From the NCBI RefSeq assembly GCF_035083965.1, contig NC_089726.1:7011501-7075500 (forward strand): DNA of 64,000 bases, read 5' to 3'. Each line of letters opens with the position of its first letter. Position 1 is the first letter of the stretch. A program made the position numbers and the translations under genes. The DNA is from Branchiostoma lanceolatum (lineage: Eukaryota; Chordata; Leptocardii; Amphioxiformes; Branchiostomatidae). The notes beneath the pieces are model-generated. The model was not told the DNA's origin and made no database searches. It saw nothing but the letters and a program-made list of their open reading frames with translations. This document shows positions 32,601 to 41,901 of this stretch, in pieces.

Positions 32601-35137
32601 TGGCCAGGACACTTCCAGAATGCACCACACTGTTGCTATCTAAAGGGCAAATGACATGATTTGATATGAAGATAGCTTGGGTGTACAGTATATGCTTCTT
32701 ATTTTTCTCTACAAAATGATTTTGTTGTTTTCTTCTGTCTCAGTTTGACTGCACGAACACGTTGAACGACCAGATCCTGGAGAACGTGACGGTGCAGATG
32801 GAGCCGACGGAAGGGTTCGAGGTCCTGTCGTACGTCCCCGCGGCCTCCCTGCCGTACGGACAGCCCGGCATCACCTACACCTGCGTGGCACTGCCGGAGG
32901 AGGACCCCACTTCTGGTCAGTACTGACAGCCTTTCTAACCTTAACCCTACACATACACCTACAGCTTTACATATACCTACAGCTACATGTATACCTACAC
33001 CTACACCTGCGTGGCACTTTCTGAGGAGGACCCCACTTCTGGTCAGTACTGACAGCCTTTCTAACCTTAACCCTACACATACACCTACAGCTTTACATAT
33101 ACCTACAGCTACATGTATACCTACACCTACACCTGCGTCGCACTGCCGGAGGAGGACCCCACGTCTGGTCAGTACTGACAGCTGTGGTACTTTTAAGTTT
33201 GCTCTTTTCGTAGTGACGTCTCAAATTTGGACTCATCACACCATCAAACCGGCATCTGTATTTCTTTTGTTGCTGTTATTGTTTCAACACAAAGGTGCCA
33301 GAAACAAACTGAATTATAAACTAGTTTATAACAATTGACCTGTTAAAACAGGTTTACATTAGAAATACACATTTTCTATTTTAAAATTCCAGTTAACCTA
33401 CAAGTAATAGATAAAAACCCATTGATTTTCATATGCAGTGTCACTTAGGTGCCATGAACAATGAATTTACAGTAAAAGCCACCATCAGGAACCAACTTAT
33501 TTTGTATGAGTCAGCATTGTGATATATATTGTAGTTCGTTTAGCATAAACATTATGTTTGGTATTAATGTATACCCTGATTGTGTCCCTCCAGTCATTGG
33601 AACCTTCAGCAACACTCTAAAGTTCCTAGTGAAGGACTGTGACCCAAACACAGGGGAACCAGATGAAGAGGGGTATGAGGACGAGTATGTGGTAAGTAAA
33701 ACCTACAATTGAGTGCAGATATCTAAAGCTTATCCATCTTTGCTGGCAACATGATGTGAGTTTCAACAGCGAAAAACAAGATATTTTTTAAAAAGACAAA
33801 TAAGGTCAAAACTGGTCGAATACCATCTCAGTGCTGTCATTTTCCAATGCCAGGAATGACCAACAAAAACTGTGACTTAACTTAGGTATGGTTATGACAT
33901 TGTGTTGAAGATGATGGGGCCACATGTATGTGTACTTAGGCAAGGCTGAAAGTATGGAAAGGATTGAAACTTAAGTTCCTACTGAGTGGTTGAAACTTGC
34001 ATAGAGAGTAAGGAACTTTACTGATCAAAGTTTTTTATTGTCTTTACTAAAGTCAGAACAAACAAATTGATTTCAAGTAACAGAGCTTTAAGTCCTACTT
34101 TTTCAATTCTATTTCCCAGCTTAAGTAGAGGTCACTAGAGCTGTTTTAACTGACAGAATTCTTCCTTGCTGTTTCCCAGTTAGAAGACGTGGAGGTGACC
34201 ATCTCAGACCACATCCAGAAGGTTCTGAAACCAAACTTTGCTGCATCCTGGGACGAAGTCGGGGAGGATTACCAGATGGAGGACACATACGCACTGTCTA
34301 CTGTCAAAACTCTGGAAGGTAAACTATGCTTAACTCACTACAGCCTCCTTTAACATCTTGATATGTGTATTGTAAGTTTTAGTTTACTTGTTTTAAAGAT
34401 TTAATTTGTTGTATTGTTTTGTCCAAGATTTGTTCACCTGTTTAGCAAACAGGTCTTGTAGGAAGTAACTGTTGTATTTTCTTTTTATGTACGATGTTTG
34501 TACAAATTCATTCCAGACCTACATGAATGTTTGGGGCAAAGTATGTTGTTTGGCTGGACGACGATCAGTTTCCAACTGTTGAACGATCAAAATTGGATTT
34601 GTGTGACCCTAAGGCTTGATTTTATGAATATAATTCTCAATGTAAAAGTATGATTTAAAAGACAACAAAACACGCAAAATATCCATTCTTTTTCCACAAA
34701 ATTTGTTGAGCAACCTGTCAAGCTTTTGATCGTTCAGCAGTTGCAGTCCTTAGTGGAAAGGGTGTCTTTCTCTCCCCCTGGATGCAGTTAAAAACATATT
34801 GGACCACGAGCAGATTTATTTTCCTTTACATACTACAAATTCATCCCTATGTTTATGGCAAATGTGTCGCTTTGTGGTGTTTACAAACTTAATCTTCCAC
34901 CCTCTAGATGCGGTTAAAAACATAGTGGACCACATGGGCATGCAGCCGTGCGAGCGGTCCGACAAAGTGCCAGCGGACAAGAGCGCCCACACGCTCTTCC
35001 TCGCTGGAGTTTACCGGGGCGGCCACGACGTCCTGGTCCGGGCACGACTGGCGTTGGACGACGGCATCACCATGCAGATTACCGTTCGCAGCACGGATGA
35101 AACCGCCGCTGAAGTTATCTCCGCTAGCGTAGGGTAG
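20652..35137 (+). CDS. COPG: Coatomer subunit gamma (COPI coat), complete, 22 exons
   Basis: Gamma-COP of the COPI vesicle coat, acting in Golgi-to-ER and intra-Golgi transport. Coding exons: 20652-20691, 21322-21455, 21698-21849, 25173-25248, 25614-25706, 25934-26020, 26216-26332, 26624-26798, 27220-27287, 27481-27591, 27929-28029, 28341-28413, 29403-29646, 29925-30000, 30259-30362, 30708-30833, 31612-31677, 32177-32316, 32744-32915, 33594-33691, 34180-34318, 34908-35137. The total of 2622 nt gives 873 aa (human COPG1 has 874), all phases join, and all introns are GT/AG. The N-terminal ~550 residues are the adaptin-like alpha-solenoid ([36 protein letters not shown]). The C-terminal third is the appendage domain ([31 protein letters not shown] [10 protein letters not shown]). 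The start [12 protein letters not shown] aligns with the vertebrate MLKKFDKKDEE. The intron after exon 3 (3.3 kb) holds inverted-repeat arms C'/A'. Exon 19's tail and exon 22's start have intronic copies. Confidence 0.96.
20994..21053. mobile_element. Short hairpin in COPG intron 1
   Basis: CCGCGGCGACTGTTGGAaG and CTCCAACAGTCGCCACGG form a stem of about 18 bp around a ~22-bp loop. It is probably a small foldback element remnant. Confidence 0.45.
22421..22560 (-). repeat. Inverted repeat arm C', COPG intron 3
   Basis: Reverse complement of 20112-20251. It ends in CATTTTGGG (22552-22560) and runs directly into arm A'. Confidence 0.8.
22552..23895 (-). repeat. Long inverted repeat arm A', COPG intron 3
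   Basis: Reverse complement of 14668-15999, including the tRNA-like segment (about 23387-23468, minus strand) and the AT-rich block. The outer end is CGAAACGCAAAAAAG (about 23881-23895). Confidence 0.85.
24920..25002 (-). mobile_element. Partial MITE, GGCCACACCAATTTAATT family, COPG intron 3
   Basis: GAGAACCAACTAATTAAATTGG followed by TGTGGCC matches the terminus of the element at 55850-56070. An opposed half-copy lies at 22074-22120 in the same intron. Confidence 0.5.
25361..25378. repeat. (TA)n microsatellite
   Basis: Nine TA dinucleotides in COPG intron 4. Confidence 0.8.
27685..27896. mobile_element. MITE-like element, CCCTGTCACACTTGTGCG family, copy 2
   Basis: Located in COPG intron 10. 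The interior (GGTTTAGGTTAAGTTTtCAG, TTTGGTTTGATAAC) is the inverse of the interior of copy 1 at 6018-6260. Confidence 0.7.
28120..28270 (-). mobile_element. tRNA-derived SINE-like fragment, COPG intron 11
   Basis: On the minus strand, a box B-like GGGTTTGAATCCCCTGGCG is followed by TGCCCTTGGGAAATGG and CTCACTCCACCCAAGTG. This layout is seen in tRNA-derived SINEs of invertebrate deuterostomes. Truncated; family name not assigned. Confidence 0.5.
28514..28700. mobile_element. MITE-like element, CAGGGCTGTCTCCA family, copy 1
   Basis: Ends CTGTCTCCAGGACA and TTGGAGACAGCCCTG, with imperfect palindromy inside. In COPG intron 12; the second copy is at 55105-55332. Confidence 0.6.
29014..29246. mobile_element. 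Foldback MITE, COPG intron 12
   Basis: CAGAGCCTTGcCCACGG on the left and its inverse on the right continue inward through AGCTAAACTGGGCTGAGGTT and its inverse. Arms are about 95 bp and the loop about 40 bp. Confidence 0.7.
30871..30955. mobile_element. Short repeat, AAGGTTACACATCCAGGTA family, COPG intron 16
   Basis: Contains AAGGTTACACATCCAGGTAA, AGATACACC and GTTACTTAAGCAAC. Related copies lie at 44326-44445 and 57031-57140. Confidence 0.5.
32790..33180 (+). repeat. 126-bp tandem triplication of the COPG exon 19 tail and donor
   Basis: The last ~48 nt of exon 19 with its splice donor and ~75 bp of intron are repeated, giving donor-like TCTG/GTCAGT at 32916, 33042 and 33168, exactly 126 bp apart. 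Only the first donor is productive, because the sequence after it reads to an in-frame TGA within four codons. Confidence 0.85.
34781..34813 (+). pseudogene. Decayed copy of the start of COPG exon 22
   Basis: GATGCAGTTAAAAACATAtT followed by GGACCACgAG repeats the first ~30 nt of exon 22 (34907 onward), 126 bp upstream. The AG acceptor of the real exon is GG here (CCCTGG), so it should not be spliced. Confidence 0.6.
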
Positions 35138-35634
35138 AGTCATGTAAAATGGGACCTGGAGTTTATTAAATTTTGTTATGTATGGTGGGATGGGGATGCA
35201 GAAACTCACATTAATACTTCTTTGCTCTTTAGAAGGAGTCTTCACAAACTGTGATCCAAGAATGTCTTGTTCATCGTCCGTTCCATGTACCAGGATAAAA
35301 ACTGAAAAGAACCAAGAATAAGACTAGTATTTACGATATCCATTAACATTGGCATGCTATCCCTGCTTTTAGGTATCCAATGATTCCAACGCTCTGTACC
35401 GCTTTGTAGAACTCGTAAACTTTTCAGCACCAACAGTCTTGAATGCGAAGGTCTACATGTATGTCGATGTGTATTCATTCAACAAGAAAGTTATATCAAC
35501 ATTGTATGTCATTGAATAGAGTATGTTGAAAAGGAAATTTCATCTGAATAGTAGACATGCAATGACTTATCTGCACTAACAAGATAAGGTTATCAAGATA
35601 TAAAATATAGCTATTCAAAGCTCTGTGAAGAATG

Positions 35635-35640
35635 AATAAA
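35635..35640 (+). other. Candidate poly(A) signal of COPG
   Basis: AATAAA lies 498 bp after the stop codon. A second one is at 35740-35745. Confidence 0.45.
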
Positions 35641-35848
35641 ACAGAACAATTTTGTGGCTCAGAAAAATACCATTTATTTCTGCACTTTATTTAGAGTAAA
35701 TGGCTAGTGTCAACGTATGTATGAGACTTATTCCATCGAAATAAAGATACCTTATATAAAAGAATTTGTCATTGACATAGGATTTTGAATTATTTTACTT
35801 CTATTATCCAGGACCAGTATTAGAGATATGATGCGACATGGTCGTATC

Positions 35849-35942
35849 ATTCTCCTATGCAGATTCGAACCCGAGCCTTAAAATCTGCTTACTTCGAAGT
35901 AAGCAGAGTTCTAGGACACGGGTTCGAATCTATGTAGGAGAA
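35849..35942. other. 94-nt hairpin with box B-like motifs in both arms
   Basis: A near-perfect stem of about 47 bp has its centre at CTTACTTCGAAGTAAG (35888-35903). Each arm carries GGGTTCGAATC (box B-like), pointing outward in opposite directions. The T-arm stem is not canonical, so no tRNA is called. It lies in the COPG-POGLUT1 intergenic region, which otherwise (35138-36568) contains poly(A) signals and a small palindrome (GAGGTTAAAATAGGATATTT region, 36412-36442). Confidence 0.5.
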
Positions 35943-36571
35943 TTGACATTGGTTGAAATTTCAGATCAGATAATAACATTGGCTAGATCTTGGAGCTGTC
36001 ATTCATACTAGGTCCTGAAAACTTGTGAGGTTTATCACATGAGAGAGAAGTGAAATACCACATTGCTTCATCATTTTAATACACGTAGGGCAAGTTCCCA
36101 CAGTTTTACCTTAATCTGCTTGAAAAGATCACATAAAGGGACGTGTGTTCTGTCTCTTGGTATCAAAACTGCTTTCAGAGGTGGTCTTGTTCCTGGCCCC
36201 AAGGGTTGCTCAACAAAGTTGACCTGAATTGGCATTTCATGATAATTGGTCTTTTCCACATGGATCAAAAGCGCCCTCTATTATGCAATAGAGGTTTGTT
36301 TTGCAGTACTAGATCAGCTGAATCCCACAAGCATGTCAGTCAGTAACTTTCTTCGTTCCCCTCAATGTTGACCAAAATGAACTTTTTAGACACCACCCGT
36401 AAATGTGACCAAGGAGGTTAAAATAGGATATTTTAACCTCCTTGATGTGACTCTTCCTTTTTTATTCAAACATTGCGGAAACCATTTGTACAACATAGTT
36501 GTAACACTGAAACATCTCGCAAGGCGGCGCTTGTGCGTGGTCACCTCCGAACAGCTGTATGATGTGGCATG

Positions 36572-39500
36572 ATGGCGGCTTCCCGGTTCGATTTGAAGAC
36601 ATGGATCATCGGTTTCCTTGTTTTACTCCAATTCACGAGCTTGTGGGCGAATTCTGATGAAGCATACTGCGACAAGGAAACGGGAGCGTGTGACGAAAAT
36701 GTCACGGAACAAGCAGAGAAGGACAAGTACCGGGAAGGTCTTACAATATTGTTGTTTTTGTGTGGGGAGGGGGGCGTTCACTTTTATGATTTGTTATGCT
36801 TGTAAATCGTTGTAAGACCAACATGTGATAGCTTAAATAATACAATCTACACCATCTGAAAGTGATCCTCTAAAACTAGTGGTTTGATACCAAGTGCTGT
36901 GCCTTAAAAGAAGACTGCAGTCCTGAATAGACTTCTGATATTTATTTCCAAATTTTCATATTTGATGCACACTGTTACACTATCATAAAAAAACAAGGGA
37001 CATATGATCAGGGGAAATTTCGGTACTTACTGTCTTCCCATGACCTACTCACGTAATTGTAAGTAGCCCTTGTGCTCAGCTCAATCCATGAGTGTACAAT
37101 CATAACAAAAGACTATCAGTACTTAATAGATTAGGCTTTCCAATGATATATCATAACGTTATTATGATAATATATTCCAATCAATTAACTGGGGGTGTCC
37201 ATAGTCCGGTAACTGTTCTAAGTGAATGCGCATGTCCTTCCTATACGATGAACAATTAAAGAGTTTCGAAGGGCATGTTCACGATGCATTCGCTCGTCAA
37301 CCCGCACGGAATGCGTCAGACTTGTGCAATTTTTTGAATATTTATCCGCTGGGGCTTACCAACCTCAACACATACTCCAACTTCTTGGCGATTTACATGA
37401 AGGTTTAGTCCATAACTAGGTGTACTTATCATGTGCAGCTACCCATGCATATCTCCGCAACAACGGTTTTTAAAACCTTACCGGACTATGGACCTTACCG
37501 GACTATGGACACCCCCCGTTAAGTATTCACAGAGATATTGTTGACCAAAAAAAGTTTCCAAACTCTTGCATTGAGTTGATAACAGATTTCGTTATTCCGT
37601 TCTTCACTGTGATATTTTGTGAACTACTTTATACAGTTGACCCACGATGGCAGAAATACCTGGACAAAATCCACCAAGCCGTGGAGAACTACAAGCCGTG
37701 CCCCAACCTGGACAAGAAATGTTCCTGTCACAGTGGGTGGGTTAAAGATAATTGTTTTGAAAAGGCAGTCTTTCTTCAAATCTCTCCACTTCGTCCGATC
37801 ATCGTAAGCTTCCTTAGCTCCGGTAGTTTTCTTTCTGACTACAACGGTCCTAGTCCTCTTTCTTTCAGATCTGCTCTCAGAAGACTCAGCAAGTTGACAC
37901 CTGTTGTATTTTCCCTCCCTGCCCAGTGTCATAACCAAGGACCTGAAGCTGTGGAAGGACAGAGGAGGGATCACTAAGGAGGTGTTTGATCACACCTTGG
38001 AGCAGGACAAGGGAACGCACTATCAGATCATCGACCACAAGCTCTACAGACAGGACAGGTGCATGTTCCCTGCCAGGTGAGACATGACAGGTGTACTTTG
38101 GTGGTCCCTAGATCATTTTTCCCTATTGATCTTGTGTCTGAAAAAAGCCGCTTGCTTCGCCGACTAATAGTGTCTTATGAGCTGTGACAGCTGACCCAAG
38201 CATGAACAATTCAAGAATTCTGTCTATGAGGCTTTTCATTGGCAGCGTTATGATTATAATTTGAATCCCTCAGTGACCATGTTGGCAGGTAATTAGATTA
38301 AGCAGCAGCATGTTGGCATAGTTAACAAATGTACACTGAAGTCCAACTTGATTAGCGCAAATAAAGTCAAATGAAAGGCGTCACCTGTATGCTGTGACAC
38401 ATCTCTGTCCCTTGAGTCCCTTCACTATATATATATTAGGCAGGTTTGACTCAATGTGTGTCACCTCTAACTCAAGAGGATGAAGTGAACTGAACTGAAC
38501 TTGACTCTATGTAAAAATGTGTAGTGATACTTACCGTATGAGGACTCTGAAACAGTAACATATTTCCCTCCAGATGCTCAGGTGTTGAACACTTCATCCT
38601 TAAGATCATCGACGACCTGCCCGACATGGAGATGATCATCAACGTGCGCGACTGGCCGCAGAGTCCCATGTACCAACGGGAACCCAAACCTGTCATGTCC
38701 TTCAGTAAGGTAAGACTTGTCTTGGAAATACAGTGTTCTGGTTTAGGGTAACAGCAACGTTTTAAAGAGTGGAAGTTTTGATTGAATGATGTGATGCTAG
38801 ATAATAATCCAAATAAGCAGATTTTTGTTCTGCAGAGGGACAGGTCCTGGACGCAGCCCTTATGTTAATACAATGTTTTCTATCTCTGATACAGACTGAC
38901 ACTGAACACTGGGACATCATGTACCCAGCCTGGACGTTCTGGGAGGGGGGTCCGGCCGTGTGGCCGCTCTTCCCCACAGGACTAGGCAGGTGGGACCTCA
39001 TGAGGGACTCCATCACCAAGTAAGTATTTATTATTTTACATCTACCATGATCATGATTGGGTGGGGAAGAGTTAATGTGGCTGTGAGGTTCAAGGATAGT
39101 CAAAAAGGTTACTAAAAGAGATTTGGGGAGGGGGGAGATTTTTACCTGCTCTCTCTTCTTTATAGTTACCACCTGCCCACTCTCTTGTAGCCTGGGTTCT
39201 ATCCTATTTACTACCGGGGCTCCCATACATGTACATGTACGCCCTCAATAATTTTTTTGAGGAAGCGGGTATAGAAGCCCCAGTAGTAGATACATGTAGA
39301 TAGGTTGGCACCTAGGTTACCACTCAATAGTGGATCTGTTGATCCTTAGCTTACTATGTAGCATAACATTTCTTAATCCGAAAAGTTTGTCAACATTTTA
39401 CACCACCGCTTTGTAGGGCTAACGAAGCCTGGCCGTGGGAGAAGAAGGAAGACAAGGCGTTCTTCCGAGGCTCACGTACAAGCGCAGAGCGAGACCCGCT

Positions 39501-41901
39501 GGTACTGCTGTCCCGCGCAGAGCCAGAACTGGTAGACGCACAGTACACCAAGAACCAGGCCTGGAAATCTGACAAGGTCGGTGCGAGTTCAAGAATCAAT
39601 TGGTTTGTCAGAGGTAGATGCAAATTGTGATCCCAGATTGCTATGTTTTACGTACTCATTGTACAAATGGCTCTTGGCCTCATGCCACCTTGTGCAAGTT
39701 CTGCTTGACAGAAAAGATGATATGTCTGTACTATTTATTTGCAAGCAATGAGAAATTGAATAAGACAAGTATCTCAAGAAGAATGTCTCTTCCCCTCCAC
39801 AGGACACCCTGGGGATGCCAGCTGTTACTGAGATCAAACTGGAGGATCACTGCCAGTACAAGTGAGTTGTCATCACGTCTATAATACACCCTCGGATAGG
39901 ACGTTAAATGGAGGTCCTGTGTTTGGGTAGAGCCACACCCCGCGCACATTAAAGAACCCACCACACCTTTCGAAAAAGAGTAGTGGCATGCCCCGGTGTG
40001 TGATGGTCCAAACCTTACAGTCTGGTCTGATCTTGAAAAGGTGATAGTCACCTGTTATGTCAATCCTTCCACAAATGTTACACATCTGCCATACCATCCA
40101 GTAGCTATAGGCATCCATAGAGTGTTTACATACAGCAGCATTGATTAAAACACCAAAATTACACTGTATGTGATGTGGCTACAGTACAGGGCTTTAAATA
40201 CCCACATACAGCCTGCAATTTGCGGGAAAATATATATTAGACAACTTGCAACTTGGTAGGTTGAAAGAGTGCAAGCTTTCTGCTTCTAATCGCAACTTGC
40301 AGGAAACTAAATAAGTATTTCAAGCCCTGGTTTGGATCCTGAAGATCTAGTCTAGTTTAGCCTGTGTTTACACAATCTCTCGCTGGCTGGGGTTGATGAC
40401 TCCCTCCCGGGCCGGCCAATAGGAGTGCTCCAGCATGATTTAGTCTAAGTAGTCTAACTTGTAAGTTGCAGCTGCCCTAGCTGTCACTCCCTGCCAAGAG
40501 GGGTAAACAGACACAAGCTTCGCAAGACAGGCTATGTTTTTGTAACATTACTTTTCACTCTGTCTTGCAGATACCTGTTCAACTTCCGTGGCGTGGCGGC
40601 AAGCTTCCGTTTCAAACACCTGTTCCTGTGTCATTCCACAGTGTTCCACGTGGGGGAGGGCTGGTTGGAGTTCTTCTACCCTGCCCTCAAACCATGGGTA
40701 CACTACATTCCTGTAAGCCAAGACCTCAAGGATGTGAAGTAAGAAGAAATACATTATTTCTTTCTACTTAATGAGAGGTATAATGGAGGCCATATACATC
40801 AAGGCACTCTAGCCATTACTAAACAGAAATGGAGGCGTTATAAACTTCCTGGTACGTTTTACCAATTGCTGACGGCACGTATCCATAAAGGCACGTGTCA
40901 ATAAAGTTGCATGTCTGTAACTTTCGCGAGTTTACGTTCCGAAGTGATAATTTTATTGATCCTGAAAAAGGCGACAGTGGTCGTTGAAAGATCTTAGTGT
41001 TGAAAGAATGTTTTACATTGTACTATGATTACTACCAACACAGATGAGCTTCCATGATAATTTGAAATACTTTCTTGTTGCTCCATTGCTAAGGAATTTC
41101 AGCCAAATTTTCTTGTTGTGATAAAGAATAAAGCTATTTTTGGTATTTGAGAAAGAAATGTTTTTTGTTTCTGCAAGGATATTTGTTAGAAATGTTTGTT
41201 TTTTTCTTTCAGGGAGTTGATTGAGTTTGCCAAGGCTAATCAAGGTGTAGTAAAGGAAATTGCTGAAAGGTAAGGAAAGTTTTTTTGTAAGAAAAATTTA
41301 TGAAGATCTATCCTGCTGTATGCCTTTTAACTTTCTCCCTGCTCCCTAACTCTGTCAATAGGGAATTGGGTGCCAAGCGGCTACTTCAGAGTGCTAAAGT
41401 TTAAAAAGAATCTTGTTTTTTCTCAATTGTTTTGGTCCAACATGGATACAAAGTCAGAAAAAATAGTACTAGTAACATGCCAATGCTTAATTTTGAGGTG
41501 CAGTCATGTTTTGTCAAACCTGGATTTAGCAACTACAGAAGGGACTGGGGAAAATAATTGCTGCGGACAGGTGGTTGCTCAGGACAGGTTGGGGTTTACT
41601 ACATTTGTATAATTGTGAAAAATTGGACGGGACTGTCTTAATGTAGCCTGTGACTGGAGGTGGTTGCCTATGCCACGCTTGACTGTAGAAGCTGGAGCTT
41701 AACTGTGCATATTAAAAGTCAACATCAAATGTAGAGTTTTACAAATTCCCTTTCAGGGGTTTCCAGTTCATCTGGGACCACCTCCGTCAGGAAGATGTCC
41801 AGTGTTACTGGAAGAAACTCCTTAAGAAGTACGCCAAGATCCTCAAGTTTAAACCCACCCGGAGAAAGGAGTATCAACAGATGAAACCTAAGAGCAGATA
41901 A
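36572..41901 (+). CDS. POGLUT1: Protein O-glucosyltransferase 1 (Rumi/KTELC1-type), complete, 10 exons
   Basis: A GT90/CAP10-family ER enzyme that adds O-glucose to EGF repeats of Notch-type proteins. Coding exons: 36572-36737, 37637-37736, 37927-38076, 38574-38709, 38895-39019, 39417-39576, 39803-39861, 40571-40738, 41213-41269, 41757-41901. The total is 1266 nt, 421 aa. An adjacent ATG at 36569 would add one residue. A signal peptide is evident ([17 protein letters not shown]). Conserved blocks are [51 protein letters not shown], and [17 protein letters not shown] with VFHVG. Exon 1 uses a weak donor (GAAG/GTCTTA), but the frame joins [12 protein letters not shown] correctly. Unlike the human protein, which ends KTEL, this one ends KPKSR, with no KDEL-like retrieval signal. 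Confidence 0.95.
37191..37518. mobile_element. MITE in POGLUT1 intron 1
   Basis: It starts GGGGGTGTCCATAGTCCGGT and ends with the inverse. The right end has a second copy of TTACCGGACTATGGA. 328 bp, non-coding. Confidence 0.75.
39188..39319. mobile_element. Hairpin element, TAGCCTGGGT family, POGLUT1 intron 5
   Basis: TAGCCTGGGTTCTATCCTAT on the left, a diverged inverse on the right, with CTACTrCyGGGGCTcC blocks inverted inside. A cleaner copy lies at 58259-58368. Confidence 0.5.
39870..40110. mobile_element. SINE-like dispersed repeat, POGLUT1 intron 7
   Basis: Contains GGACGTTAAATGGAGGTCC, CGCACATTAAAGAACCCACC and TGTGTGATGGTCCAAACC. I recognise this type of sequence as a common interspersed repeat in lancelet-like genomes, but cannot name the family. 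Confidence 0.4.
40187..40332. mobile_element. MITE-like element, CAGGGCTTTAAATAC ends, POGLUT1 intron 7
   Basis: CAGGGCTTTAAATACCCAC and TAAGTATTTCAAGCCCTG are terminal inverted repeats. CCTGCAATTTGC and GCAACTTGCAGG are inverted inside. Confidence 0.6.
41329..41402. mobile_element. Mini-MITE (~80 bp), TTAACCTTCTCCCTGCTGCC family
   Basis: In POGLUT1 intron 9. Related copies lie at 44476-44567, 53836-53913, 62027-62109 and 63391-63468. The best copy is bounded by TTAACCTT/AAGGTTAA. Confidence 0.6.

Noticed and set aside
34799-34907. Earlier start for COPG exon 22
   Set aside because: The in-frame sequence is a decayed exon copy and intron. CCTCTAG at 34901-34907 is the acceptor that keeps the conserved protein.
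35849-35942. A functional tRNA in the hairpin
   Set aside because: Only a box B-like motif fits, and the T-stem and acceptor pairing are wrong.
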